From: an uncultured Propionibacteriaceae bacterium
GTDB lineage: Bacteria; Actinomycetota; Actinomycetes; Propionibacteriales; Propionibacteriaceae
NCBI GenBank assembly: GCA_937965785.1
Contig: CALCKT010000012.1
Coordinates: 1 to 64,000 of the forward strand
Direction of reading: 5' to 3'
Length of the DNA: 64,000 nt
The notes beneath the pieces were generated by a model. The model saw only the letters and a list, made by a program, of their open reading frames with translations, was not told the DNA's origin and did not search any database. Position 1 is the first letter of the stretch. Each line of letters starts with the position of its first letter. Below, in pieces: positions 17,195-26,131 of the stretch. A program made the translations under genes and the position numbers.

Positions 17195-17235
17195 CTTCTG
17201 CCTCCCACCCCCGGGGTGGGAGGCAGAAGGTTTTT
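17195..17235 (+). terminator. strong rho-independent terminator
   Basis: Perfect 17-base arms CTTCTGCCTCCCACCCC and GGGGTGGGAGGCAGAAG (17195-17211, 17213-17229) are followed by GTTTTT. It ends the third thioester gene. The rest of the 17168-17497 gap shows no gene that I can support. Confidence 0.92.
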
Positions 17236-17448
17236 CATGACCCGCACAGGAGGCTTTCCAGGGCCTCATCGATTGGCATGCTGGTCGTCCCGGAGCTCAA
17301 GGATGCCCATGTGTTCCGGCCTCCCAAGCGCTGCTGGCGCAGCGCATCCGGCCAACAGACCAGACACGTGCACCGACGGTCCGGCAGGGAAACCCTGCGA
17401 GTTTCTGGCGGTCACGAAACAGGCGTTTCCGCGCAGATCAACGATGCG

Positions 17449-17483
17449 TGCAGAGGGGCCCGGTCAATCCGGGCCCCTCTGCA
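17449..17483 (-). terminator. terminator hairpin of the glycan-use operon
   Basis: Perfect 15-bp stem TGCAGAGGGGCCCGG / CCGGGCCCCTCTGCA with a 5-base loop, 15 bases past the fucosidase stop on the minus strand. It has no T run on that side. It could act in both directions. Confidence 0.75.
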
Positions 17484-17497
17484 TTGTTCATTGCACT

Positions 17498-18814
17498 TCA
17501 ATGAATCGGAATCGCGGCCACCGCGACCGGTTGCGCACGAAGCGATTCCGGGACGGATGCGACGCCACCTGCAACCAGCGCCGCACCCGCCCCCAACCAG
17601 GCCACCGACTCCGCCTGCGCCAGTTCAGCGGGCAGTCGCAGTTCCCCGGAAGCGGGGGACAGCAGGAATGCATGGACCACCCCGTCGACGACGGTGTAGC
17701 GGACTTCCCCATCGGCGGCGCGTCTCCACGGCCGCGATCCGAAGATCGCCGGCCCATTGACCTCGAGCCAAGCCCCCAATCCGTCGAGGGCCCGCTGTTG
17801 GAGCTGCGGAATCGACCCGTCGGCCCGCGGACCGACGTTGATCAAGAGGTTGCCGTTCTTCGCGACGACGTCGACGAAGTAGCGGATCAGCCCGGCGGCA
17901 TCCAGACTGTGGGTGTCGTCCTCCTCGGCGTTGTAGCCGAAGGACAGGCCGAGTCCGCGGGTGGCCTCCCAGACCTGCTCCTGAACCCCGTCGACCTCGC
18001 TGTACTCGCGGGTCAGGAACCCGTGAGCGGGCACCCCCCAGCGGTCATTGACGACACCGTCGGGCACCGTCTCCAGATAGTGCCGCCACAGCGCCGCGAC
18101 CCCGAATCCGTCGTCTCCCTTGCCGCCGTCGGGCCATTCGATGTCATTCCACAGCACCGACGGTCGGAAACGGTCGATCAGCTCGGTCAGCTGTGCCGCC
18201 GCGTAGCGCGCGAACCCCTCGTCGTTGCGGCGCAGCAGGAACAGGTCGCGGTCGGACTGGATGGGTGGCAGGTCCGAGACGTGCCAGTCGAGGGCCCCGG
18301 AGAAGTACACCCCGAACCGCGCCCCGGCGGCCCGGGTCGCGTCGGCGAACTGCCGGATCAGGTCGCGACCCGGACCCCGCCGGGCCGCGTTGAATCCGGT
18401 GGTGGTGGTGTCCCACAGGCAGAAACCATCATGGTGCTTCGTCACGGGCACCACGTAGCGCGCCCCGGAACGCAGCACGGCCCGGATCATGGCATCGGCG
18501 TCGAGGTCGAAGGGACGCCACCGGTCGGCGAGGTCCTCGTAGCTGGTGCCCTCCCCGAACCGTGCGACGTGCTGGGCACGGCAGGGCGACCCGGGGATGC
18601 GCACGGTGTTGCCGTACCACTCGGCGTAGCGGTGCCGCGCGTAGGCGTCCTCGACCGGCACCCGCCCGTCGTGGGGTTCGGCCCAGGCCGGCAGGGAGAA
18701 GATGCCCCAGTGGATGAAGACACCCAGCTTGGCGTCGCGGTACCAGTCGGGGACGGTGACATCCGGGTAGTCGACCCCGAGGGCCGGGCCGGTGCGTTCG
18801 TCGAAGTTCAGCAT
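17498..18814 (-). CDS. GH29 alpha-L-fucosidase
   Basis: 438-residue enzyme without signal peptide, so presumably cytoplasmic. The family core is clear: WYRDAKLGVFIHWG near residue 24, TKHHDGFCLW near residue 128, and catalytic nucleophile Asp224 in LWNDIEWP. The C-terminal 80 residues form a small beta domain. It releases L-fucose from fucosylated oligosaccharides such as host mucin or milk glycans; linkage preference cannot be read. ATG 18814 lies inside the end of the M81 gene (7-base overlap), so it is the last gene of a six-gene operon with its own sugar transporter. A longer in-frame reading upstream is not family-like and was rejected. Confidence 0.93.
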   Translation of the reverse strand: MLNFDERTGPALGVDYPDVTVPDWYRDAKLGVFIHWGIFSLPAWAEPHDGRVPVEDAYARHRYAEWYGNTVRIPGSPCRAQHVARFGEGTSYEDLADRWRPFDLDADAMIRAVLRSGARYVVPVTKHHDGFCLWDTTTTGFNAARRGPGRDLIRQFADATRAAGARFGVYFSGALDWHVSDLPPIQSDRDLFLLRRNDEGFARYAAAQLTELIDRFRPSVLWNDIEWPDGGKGDDGFGVAALWRHYLETVPDGVVNDRWGVPAHGFLTREYSEVDGVQEQVWEATRGLGLSFGYNAEEDDTHSLDAAGLIRYFVDVVAKNGNLLINVGPRADGSIPQLQQRALDGLGAWLEVNGPAIFGSRPWRRAADGEVRYTVVDGVVHAFLLSPASGELRLPAELAQAESVAWLGAGAALVAGGVASVPESLRAQPVAVAAIPIH

Positions 18815-20364
18815 CCGGCACCTCGCCGGGTGATCACCGGGGTCAGGTCCGGGTCGGGATTGGAGCGGTCGAAGGGCCAGGTCCCGGGTTTGAGATTGCG
18901 GTGCCCGAGCCGCAGCAGGTCCTGGTCGACACCACCGGGGGTGAGGGCAATGACCCAAGCCTTCGCCAGGGTGAACAACTCCGGCTCCAGGTAGCCGATC
19001 TTGACCAGCACGACATCGGCGTCCTCGGGTTCCAGACCGAGCTGACGGAAGTCGTCGAGCAGGTGGAAGGGTTTGCGGCGTTCCGTGATGATCACGTGCA
19101 CCGACCCGCATCTGACCACCGCCTGGCGGCCTGCGACGGGATCTCCCTCGGCCAGGGAGAACACCTCCCCGCGCACCTCGGCGGGTGGTGCGACCGCATC
19201 GACGTTCCCGCCGACCCGCACATCCACCGCCCCGCCGACCCCGGCATCGAAGCAGGCCGCGACGGCCCCGGGATCGAAGGTGGAGGCGTGGATCACGACG
19301 CGGCCCCCGTCGGTCAGGCCGGGATGGGCCAGCAGTTCACGCACCGTCCACGACACGTCCCCGGCACCACCCGCGGTGGGGTTGTCACCGGAATCGGAGA
19401 TCACGAAGGGCCTGGGTGCGTCCTTGGCGAGCGCCGTCGCCAGGGCACCGTCGAGGGTGTCGGTGGGGCCGACGAAACAGAACTCGTCGCGGGCCGCCCA
19501 CCAGGCCTCGGCCAGCTCCGAGGCCCCGGCGGCGATGGCCTCCCGGTCATCGCCCGTGACGACGACGGCGGCCTGGCAGCGGGGTTCGTCGGCCCATGCG
19601 TAACCGACCCACAGGGCCGCGTCGATCACCCCGTCACGGGCCTCGATCTCCGGTACGCGGGCGTAGATCGAGGCCGCGGGTTCCACGCGGGTGGAGGTCT
19701 TCTCGCCGGGCAGCAGCAGCGGAACGGGCACGAATGCCTTCCACGGCCGCCTGGCGGCGACATCCGCCCCGATCCCGGAACGCAGCCGGGCGATCAGGTT
19801 CCAGGCCGCACGTTCCTTGGTGTTCATCACATCCTCGTGCGGGGCCATGCGGTAGCAGGTGATCAGGTCCACCTGGTCGACGAGGGCCGCGGAGACGTTG
19901 CCGTGCAGGTCGAGGGTGGCCGAGACCAGGCAGTCGGGGCCGATCACCTCCCGCAGCGCAGTGGCCAGGTCGCCCTCCGCGTCGCGCATCCCGACGACGC
20001 TCATCGCGCCGTGGATGTCGAGCAGCAGCCCGTCGAACGGCCCCTCGGAGGCGGCCAGCTCCAGGATGCGGGCCTTGATGTCCTGGTAGGTCTCCGGGCG
20101 GACCGCTCCACCCGGCAGGGACCGGCCGTGGTGCAGCGGCACCCAGTCGACGACCTCCCGGAGTTCCCGGCCCGCCTCGAGGAACGGATAGTAGGACAGC
20201 AGTTCGTCGCCCTCGCGGCGGGTGAACGCCTCGTCGCCGCTCAGGTGCGGGGAGAAGGTGCTGGACTCGATCGACATGCCGGCGATGGCGATCCTCGGCC
20301 GGGCAATCCCCCCGTCGGCGGCGGGCGGCAGGGGCGGGCACCAGATGTCGGCGGCTGTGGTCAT
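18808..20364 (-). CDS. M81 family metallopeptidase (MlrC/DUF1485-like)
   Basis: 518-residue cytoplasmic protein. The N-terminal domain has RIAIAGMSIESSTFSPH and LLLDIHGAM followed by SATLDLHGNVS, whose His/Asp residues are the metal-binding set of the microcystinase MlrC family; a C-terminal domain follows (CGSVHVIITERRKP region). Family members hydrolyse peptide or other amide bonds, and few substrates are known. Its place between a fucosidase and a ROK kinase, coupled to both by overlaps (ATGA with the kinase at 20361-20364), implies it acts on an amide in an imported glycoconjugate; that is inference. The ATG at 20364 was taken as start. Confidence 0.88.
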   Translation of the reverse strand: MTTAADIWCPPLPPAADGGIARPRIAIAGMSIESSTFSPHLSGDEAFTRREGDELLSYYPFLEAGRELREVVDWVPLHHGRSLPGGAVRPETYQDIKARILELAASEGPFDGLLLDIHGAMSVVGMRDAEGDLATALREVIGPDCLVSATLDLHGNVSAALVDQVDLITCYRMAPHEDVMNTKERAAWNLIARLRSGIGADVAARRPWKAFVPVPLLLPGEKTSTRVEPAASIYARVPEIEARDGVIDAALWVGYAWADEPRCQAAVVVTGDDREAIAAGASELAEAWWAARDEFCFVGPTDTLDGALATALAKDAPRPFVISDSGDNPTAGGAGDVSWTVRELLAHPGLTDGGRVVIHASTFDPGAVAACFDAGVGGAVDVRVGGNVDAVAPPAEVRGEVFSLAEGDPVAGRQAVVRCGSVHVIITERRKPFHLLDDFRQLGLEPEDADVVLVKIGYLEPELFTLAKAWVIALTPGGVDQDLLRLGHRNLKPGTWPFDRSNPDPDLTPVITRRGAGC

Positions 20365-21302
20365 GAAACGGCTTCCTTCAGGTCGAGAGCGAGGGCGGCG
20401 GCCCCGAGGGCGGGGTTGACGAGGGTGGCGCGGTGAACACCGGGGATCGGCACGGTGACGGGCGGGTCGGCGGCCAGGGCCTCGGTGAGCAGCGGTCCGA
20501 GCAGGTCCCAGGCCGCCGTCACCCCTCCCCCGACCACGACATCGGTCAGGTCGAGCAGGGTGGTGGCCACGACGATGCCCTGCGCCAGGGCCTGCGCGGC
20601 GCGGGTGAACACCTCGACGGCGGCGGTGTCACCTTTTCTGGCGGCGGTCGCGACATCGGCCCCGGTCAGTCCGGTCCGCCCCGTCAGGTCGGCATAGCGC
20701 AGGCCGAGGGAACGCCCCGACGCGAGGGTTTCGAGATGCCCCACTCCCCCGCAGGTGCAGCGGTGCCCGGGATAACCGGGGGTGTGCCCGATCTCCCCCG
20801 CGCCGCCGCGCGGCCCGTGGTGGGGGCGTCCCCCGATCAGCAGGGCACCACCGACCCCGGTGCCGAGCATGATGGCCAAGCCGTCGCTGACGCCGCGCAG
20901 CGCACCCCAGCGGGCCTCCCCGCACAGGAACGCGTTCACGTCGTTGACCAGTTTCACGGGGTGTCCGGTGAGGTCGGCGATGGCCTCGGCGGGACGGCGG
21001 CCCCGCCAGTCGGGGAAGATCCCGGAGGCGGCCAACACCTCACCCGAGTCGGGGTCGATCACCCCCGCGGCACCGGCACCCACGGCTGTGGCCCGCAGCC
21101 CGGAAGAGGCCTCGATGCGGGTCACCAGGCCCGCGGCGGCGTCGATCAGCGCCTGACCGCCGCGCCCCGAGGCGGTGGTGTCGGAGGCCAGGATGTTGCC
21201 GTCGACGTCCGCCAGCACCGCGGTGATCTTGGTGCCTCCGATGTCGATGCCGGCCACCACGGGGCCGCGCAACTCATCATCCGGCGACGGGATCCTGAGC
21301 AT
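20361..21302 (-). CDS. ROK family sugar kinase
   Basis: 313-residue protein with the ATP-binding motif GIDIGGTK (Asp20), the NDVNAF sugar-binding motif and the ROK zinc motif. There is no N-terminal DNA-binding domain, so it is a kinase rather than a repressor. The zinc motif normally has three Cys; here it reads CTCGGVGH with Cys182 and Cys184 but His189 at the third position. It most likely phosphorylates a hexose released by the operon's hydrolases. ATG 21302 shares one base with the stop of the permease gene (TGATG) and matches the family N terminus. Confidence 0.9.
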   Translation of the reverse strand: MLRIPSPDDELRGPVVAGIDIGGTKITAVLADVDGNILASDTTASGRGGQALIDAAAGLVTRIEASSGLRATAVGAGAAGVIDPDSGEVLAASGIFPDWRGRRPAEAIADLTGHPVKLVNDVNAFLCGEARWGALRGVSDGLAIMLGTGVGGALLIGGRPHHGPRGGAGEIGHTPGYPGHRCTCGGVGHLETLASGRSLGLRYADLTGRTGLTGADVATAARKGDTAAVEVFTRAAQALAQGIVVATTLLDLTDVVVGGGVTAAWDLLGPLLTEALAADPPVTVPIPGVHRATLVNPALGAAALALDLKEAVS

Positions 21303-22222
21303 CAGCGACCACCCAGCCCGGCCAAGGCGATGCCCTTCACGAGGTGCTTCTGCAGCGCTATCACGAGCGCGGTGGTGGGCACCATCGAGATCACGGCGGC
21401 GGCCATCTGCAGGTCCCATCGGGTGCCCTGCTGCGTGGAGAACGTCGCCAGGCCCACCGGCAGGGTGCCGAGGGTGGAGTAGTCGACGGTGACGATCAGC
21501 GGCCACAGGTAGGAGTTCCAGAAGCCCAGGAAGGTGAACACGGCCAGCACCGCGATCGCGGAACGCGACAGGGGCAGAATGATGTTGAGGTAGATGCGCA
21601 ACGCCCCCGCACCGTCGACCCGGGCGGCCTCGTCCAGCTCGAAGGGAATTCCCCGGTAGAACTGGCGCAGCAGGAAGGTACCGAAGGCGCTGAACGCGAA
21701 CGGGATGATCAGGGCCTGATAGCTGTTGATCCACCCGAACCAGTCCATCAGGGTGTACATCGGGATCATCACGACCTCCGCGGGCACCATGAGGGTGGCC
21801 AGGAACAGCAGGAACACGGCGTCGCGACCCTTCCAGCGGAGCCGGGCGAAGGCGAACGCCGACGCGGAGGAGACGATCAGCACCAGGATCGTCCCGGCCA
21901 CCGACACGAACAGCGAGTTCAGCATGTAGGTGACGAACGGGCCGTAGGTGAACACCTCGATGAAGTTCGTCCACTTGATCTGCGACCCGACCAGCCGCGG
22001 CGGGGAGGTGAACATCTCGTTGTTCGGTTTCATCGCGGAGAACAGCGCGTAGATCAGTGGCGACGCGAAGATCAGGGCGGCGACGTAGACGCTGATGTGG
22101 GCGAGCACCGAGCGGCCACCACCGCCCTTCTTCCTGGTATCGGCGCTCGCAGCGCGCAGCGTTTTCTCCGCCTGCCCCGCCCCGGCCCGGGAGCCGCCCT
22201 TCTTGCTGGTATCAGTACTCAT
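21302..22222 (-). CDS. carbohydrate ABC transporter permease (MalG-type)
   Basis: 306-residue inner-membrane protein of the CUT1 family. After a charged cytoplasmic N terminus rich in Lys and Gly (about 40 residues, longer than usual) come six membrane helices and the EAA loop EAARVDGAGALRIYLNIILP that contacts the ATPase. It overlaps the MalF-type gene by 11 bases. No ATPase gene is in the operon, so it probably shares a general MsiK-type ATPase, as is usual for actinobacterial CUT1 systems. Confidence 0.92.
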   Translation of the reverse strand: MSTDTSKKGGSRAGAGQAEKTLRAASADTRKKGGGGRSVLAHISVYVAALIFASPLIYALFSAMKPNNEMFTSPPRLVGSQIKWTNFIEVFTYGPFVTYMLNSLFVSVAGTILVLIVSSASAFAFARLRWKGRDAVFLLFLATLMVPAEVVMIPMYTLMDWFGWINSYQALIIPFAFSAFGTFLLRQFYRGIPFELDEAARVDGAGALRIYLNIILPLSRSAIAVLAVFTFLGFWNSYLWPLIVTVDYSTLGTLPVGLATFSTQQGTRWDLQMAAAVISMVPTTALVIALQKHLVKGIALAGLGGR

Positions 22223-23111
22223 AGTGCACCCACTTCTTCTGCACCTGGAACTGCAGGGCCGTCAGGACGATGATGACGGCGAACAGGATCCAGGCGGCCG
22301 CGGCGGCCAGCCCGAGGTCCTGGAATCGGAAGCCATTGTTGTAGATGAACTGGACGATCGGCTGGGTCGAGTTGCCGGGGCCGCCGCCGGTCAGCAGCTG
22401 CGGCTGGGCGAAGACCTGCAGCGAACCGATCATCGTCATCACGGTGGCGAAGAACACGGCCGGGGAGATCATGGGCAGCGTCACACGGAAGAACAGGCGT
22501 GCCCCCGTCGCGCCATCGATGCGGGCCGCCTCAATGACGCTGTCGGGAAGCTGCTCCAGCACCGCCGAGAAGATCAGCATGTTGTAGCCGAGGCCCTGCC
22601 ACACCGACATGGTCACCACCATGACCATCGCCCAGAACGGATCAGCCAGGAAACTGGGCAGGGTGTGGTTGAACAGTCCCTCGCTGATGCCGTTCAGCGC
22701 ACCCTTGGGTTGCAGCAGCATCTTCCACACCAGGATGTTCGCGACCATCGGGGTGACCACGGGGATGAAGAACAGCACCCGTAGCACCCCACGCCCGCGA
22801 ATACGGGAGTTGAGCGCCACCGCCAGCCCGAGCGACAGGGCGATGTTGATGGGGACGTAGGTGATGGCGAACACGAAGGTGTTGCGCATCGCCGGCCAGA
22901 AGTCCGGGCTGACGGTGAACAGCTTGATGTAGTTACCGAGCCCGTTGAAGGTGCGCGCACCGAAGGTGGGCCAGTTGAACAGGCTCATGACGATGGACAG
23001 GCCCACCGGGAAGAGCGTGAACAGGCCGAGGCCCAGCAGGGCCGGGCTGACGAAACCCAACGCCTGGCGAGCCTCGGCCCTGCGAAGGGCCCCTTTTCTG
23101 GGGGAGGACAT
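22212..23111 (-). CDS. carbohydrate ABC transporter permease (MalF-type)
   Basis: 299-residue CUT1 permease with six membrane helices and the EAA loop EAARIDGATGARLFFRVTLP near residue 200. It pairs with the MalG-type protein to form the sugar channel. ATG 23111 has GAAAGGG about 8 bases upstream on the minus strand, and the gene lies 17 bases after the binding-protein stop, so all are co-transcribed. Confidence 0.92.
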   Translation of the reverse strand: MSSPRKGALRRAEARQALGFVSPALLGLGLFTLFPVGLSIVMSLFNWPTFGARTFNGLGNYIKLFTVSPDFWPAMRNTFVFAITYVPINIALSLGLAVALNSRIRGRGVLRVLFFIPVVTPMVANILVWKMLLQPKGALNGISEGLFNHTLPSFLADPFWAMVMVVTMSVWQGLGYNMLIFSAVLEQLPDSVIEAARIDGATGARLFFRVTLPMISPAVFFATVMTMIGSLQVFAQPQLLTGGGPGNSTQPIVQFIYNNGFRFQDLGLAAAAAWILFAVIIVLTALQFQVQKKWVHYEY

Positions 23112-23128
23112 TCAGGACCCTTTCTCCA

Positions 23129-24400
23129 TCACTGCTGGAACTGCTGCTGAGCGGCGTTCAGCACCTCGGACATCGGTTTGGCTCCGCTGTAGACGCTCAC
23201 CAGTTCGGGCTGGATGTAGGAGTTGACCTTGGACCAGTTCGGGGAGACGCGCTGCGCCTCGACGTTGGCGAAGGCGGCGTCGAAGGCCTGCTTGACCACG
23301 TCACGGTACTGCTCGTCGATGGAGTTGAAGTACAGCGGCTGCGACTCGACGCGGGCCGGGTAGGACCGACCGGAGCTGGCGACGTGGTCCTGGGCCTCCT
23401 TGCTGAGCAGGGCTCCCAGCACCTTCAGGGCCGCGTTCTTGTCCTTGCAGCTCTTGGCGACGCCGTAACCCGAGCCGAGGATCAGCCCGGTCGCCTTGCC
23501 ACCAGCGGGTGCGGGCAGGTTCGTCATGCCGACCTTGAAGCCCGCGTCGTTCTTGATGTAGCTGCTGGCGTTCCAGGTTCCGTCAACGGCCATCGCGGCG
23601 TTGCCGTTGGAGAACTGTTCCTCGCCCCAGCCGGCGTCGGAGGCCGATCCGACGGGCAACGCAACCTTCTTCTCGGTGACCAGGCCTGCGTACCAGGTGG
23701 AGGCCTCGACGAAGGCCGGGTTGGCGATGTCCAACTTGCCGTCGGCGGTCACCGGCTGGGTGCCGGACTTGGCGATCGGCAGGGCCTGCCACTGGAAGTC
23801 CCCCATGCCGATACCGAAGCCGTGCTTGCCGTCCTTGGTGGCTGCGGTGGCGGTGGCCTCGAAGTCATCGAAGGTCCAGCCGTTCTTCGGCTGGGGAGCG
23901 CCCGTGGCGTTGATCATGTCGGCGTTGTAGTAGGTGAGCATGGTGGCCATGTCGAAGGGCAGGCCGTACATGGTGCCACCGTCGCTGAGGATGTCCGTGG
24001 CTCGCGGGGCGAAGTCGGAGGTCTTGAGTCCCGCCGTTGTGAGGTCGGCCTCGGTGAGCTCCGCGAAACCGGCCTTGTAGTCGGACAGCTTCCCCGAGTT
24101 CATGCCCGTCACGCAGGCCATGTTGTCGGTGCCCATGTTGGTGGTGAGCTTGGTGAAGAAGTCACCCCAGGGGGCGGTGCGCAGCTCGATCTGGATGTCG
24201 GGGAGGGCCTTCTGGGCGATCTCCACCTGCTTCTTGAGGGCCTCGGTGTCCTTCTCACCGCCGGCCCACATGTCGACGACGATCCTCGTCTTGCCATCCG
24301 CGCCGGTGGTGTCGCTGCCGCCTCCCTTGCTGGAGCATCCGGTGAACGCCAGCGCGGTGACTGCCGCCAACGCGACGGCCCTGCGGAAATTGATCTTCAT
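23129..24400 (-). CDS. carbohydrate ABC transporter substrate-binding lipoprotein
   Basis: 423-residue extracellular binding protein. The signal peptide with lipobox LAFTGCSS (Cys about residue 21) and the family 1 solute-binding fold (VDMWAGGEKDTEALKKQVE near the N terminus, GYGVAKSCKDKNAALKVL late) are clear. It captures a sugar or oligosaccharide for the adjacent permeases; the linked fucosidase suggests a fucosylated or mucin-type ligand. ATG 24400 was chosen because GAGGAGAAG precedes it and the lipoprotein signal begins there. It is the first gene of the operon, downstream of a candidate ROK operator. Confidence 0.92.
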   Translation of the reverse strand: MKINFRRAVALAAVTALAFTGCSSKGGGSDTTGADGKTRIVVDMWAGGEKDTEALKKQVEIAQKALPDIQIELRTAPWGDFFTKLTTNMGTDNMACVTGMNSGKLSDYKAGFAELTEADLTTAGLKTSDFAPRATDILSDGGTMYGLPFDMATMLTYYNADMINATGAPQPKNGWTFDDFEATATAATKDGKHGFGIGMGDFQWQALPIAKSGTQPVTADGKLDIANPAFVEASTWYAGLVTEKKVALPVGSASDAGWGEEQFSNGNAAMAVDGTWNASSYIKNDAGFKVGMTNLPAPAGGKATGLILGSGYGVAKSCKDKNAALKVLGALLSKEAQDHVASSGRSYPARVESQPLYFNSIDEQYRDVVKQAFDAAFANVEAQRVSPNWSKVNSYIQPELVSVYSGAKPMSEVLNAAQQQFQQ

Positions 24401-24421
24401 CTCTTCTCCTCGATCCCGCAC

Positions 24422-24474
24422 ACTTAATTCTCCTTCGAAATAAGTTGAGTGCCTTTCTGGCGGAAGTGAGCTTA
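24422..24474 (-). promoter_or_regulatory. candidate promoter and operator of the glycan-use operon
   Basis: On the minus strand, TTGCGT, 18 bases, then TAAGCT (24469-24474) can serve as -35/-10. Just downstream, within the leader, an AT-rich inverted repeat ACTTAATT / AAATAAGT (24422-24429, 24438-24445; 7 of 8 positions pair) looks like a binding site for the divergently encoded ROK repressor. Its AACTTATT half resembles AACTTTTT before the repressor gene. Confidence 0.5.
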
Positions 24475-24577
24475 GGGCAGGCAGATTGACAGACGCAAGA
24501 CGGGAAGGGCACACCGTTGCAAAACCGTGACCTGACGGGCGTACGGACAGAACCACAAGTCCCCGGACACCCACGAA

Positions 24578-24810
24578 ATGGTTTCGACACGACCCACTCG
24601 CTGACGCTCGCAGGTCGGCTCAACCAACTTCCACCCCCAAGCCGGCTGAACCGGGGCGCGAACACCCCTCCCAAAGCCGGTTGAGCCGGGGCGCGAGGAA
24701 CGAGCGACCCGAGTCGAAACCACCCACACCCGGCAACCAGACCCAAACCCTCACCATGGTTTCGACACGACCAGCTCATCGAGCGAGCAGGCCGGATCGG
24801 CCACCTTCGG
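24578..24810. repeat. GGTTTCGACACG/GGTTGAGCC dispersed repeat cluster
   Basis: Inside the 493-base gap between the divergent operon and repressor, blocks starting ATGGTTTCGACACGACC and ending CGAGTCGAAACCA enclose copies of GGCTCAACCAACTTCC and AAGCCGGTTGAGCCGGGGCGC. A second, shorter block begins at 24756. The same family occurs at 31963, 36651, 40071 and 60790. Confidence 0.85.
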
Positions 24811-24859
24811 GAGGATGGTTCCCGCGACTCGGCCGTCCTCAAAAAATTTCCGTGAGCAA

Positions 24860-24888
24860 AACTTTTTAGTTCGGCGTTGGCTAAAGTT
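24860..24888 (+). promoter_or_regulatory. candidate autoregulatory operator of the ROK repressor
   Basis: Inverted repeat AACTTTTTAG (24860-24869) and CTAAAGTT (24881-24888). The right arm contains TAAAGT, 6 bases before the ATG, which is probably the -10 of a leaderless promoter. A bound repressor would therefore block its own promoter. Confidence 0.5.
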
Positions 24889-24893
24889 AGTCC

Positions 24894-26009
24894 ATGGCAC
24901 GTCCACATCCGCGCATCACGGAGCTGCTGGCCGACGGGTCGGCCTCGTCGCGTTCGGACATCGCGCGCCTGCTGGGGGTCGCCCCGTCGACCGCCTCGGC
25001 CTGGGTCGGGCAGCTCATCGACTCGGGGGTCGTCGTAGAGGACGGGCTGGTCGCATCCGGAAGCGGACGCCCCCGCCGCAGGCTCCGCCTCAACCGTTCC
25101 CCCGGACATCTGCTGGTGGCGGAACTGGGTGGCAACCACGCGCGACTCGGGGTGACCGACCGGACGGGACGGCTGCTGCATTCCACGACCTCGCCCCTGA
25201 TGGTGGCCGACGGCCCGGAGCAGGTGCTCGGTTCCCTCGCCAGGCTCCTGCGCGACCAACCGGCCGAGGGGGAACTGGCGGGGGTGGGGTTGGCACTGCC
25301 CGGCCCGGTGCAGCCCGGGGGCACGGTGCGGTTGCCGTCGCGAATGCCGGGCTGGGCGGGATTCCCCGTGCAGGAGGCCCTCGCGGAGAGCTTCGGGGTG
25401 CCTGCCGTGGTGGAGAACGACGCGAACGCGATGGCCCTCGGGGAGCACCGCACCCAGTTCGGCTCCGAGGGCGACTCCATCACGGTGAAGGCGGGCACGG
25501 CGATCGGTTCGGGCATCGTGATCGCGGGGCAGCTCTACCGGGGGGCGACCTTCGCCGCCGGGGACGTCACCCACACCGTGGTCCACGCGGCCGGGAACAG
25601 GCCCTGCACCTGCGGGAAGACCGGATGCCTGGAGACGGTGGCCTCGGGTGCGGGTATCGTCGCGCGGCTCGCCGAGCAGGGGATCAAGGTCACCAACACC
25701 GCGGATGCCCTGGCCCTGGCCCGTGACGGCGACCCCGAGGCCACGACCATGATCCGCACCGCCGGGTCCCTGCTCGGCGAGGTCCTCAGCTCGGTGGTGA
25801 GTTTCTTCAATCCGCAGGCGCTGTTCCTGACCGGCGGGTTGGCTTCGTCGCAGCACTTCGTGACGGCGGTCCGAGCCCGCATCTACGACGGATGCCATCC
25901 CTTGATGACGGAGTCGCTGCGGATCGAGGCGGCGTCGCTGGGAGCCGACGCGGCCCTGGTCGGCGCGGCCCTGCTGACCGCGGCTGCCGTCCGCGAGGCA
26001 ACCACCTGA
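24894..26009 (+). CDS. ROK family transcriptional repressor
   Basis: 371-residue regulator. A winged helix-turn-helix occupies residues 1-70 (SRSDIARLLGVAPSTASAWVGQLIDSG in part), followed by a ROK sugar-sensing domain with an intact zinc motif CTCGKTGC near residue 243. It likely senses a sugar derived from the glycans handled by the divergent operon and represses that operon and itself. ATG 24894 has no Shine-Dalgarno but lies 6 bases after TAAAGT, consistent with a leaderless message. Confidence 0.9.
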   Translation: MARPHPRITELLADGSASSRSDIARLLGVAPSTASAWVGQLIDSGVVVEDGLVASGSGRPRRRLRLNRSPGHLLVAELGGNHARLGVTDRTGRLLHSTTSPLMVADGPEQVLGSLARLLRDQPAEGELAGVGLALPGPVQPGGTVRLPSRMPGWAGFPVQEALAESFGVPAVVENDANAMALGEHRTQFGSEGDSITVKAGTAIGSGIVIAGQLYRGATFAAGDVTHTVVHAAGNRPCTCGKTGCLETVASGAGIVARLAEQGIKVTNTADALALARDGDPEATTMIRTAGSLLGEVLSSVVSFFNPQALFLTGGLASSQHFVTAVRARIYDGCHPLMTESLRIEAASLGADAALVGAALLTAAAVREATT

Positions 26010-26131
26010 AACCCCACCACCCCCAGGATGTCGTTATGTCATTTGGAAAGATTTTGTACCGTACACGCCACAAAACTTTTCACGACGTCGTCAAAATCTT
26101 CTTCCACGATGCCACCCCCTAGGCTGGGGCC

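Noticed and set aside
17216..18994. 592-residue plus-strand frame opposite the fucosidase
   Set aside because: Begins inside a terminator and runs antisense to a GH29 enzyme with complete active-site motifs.
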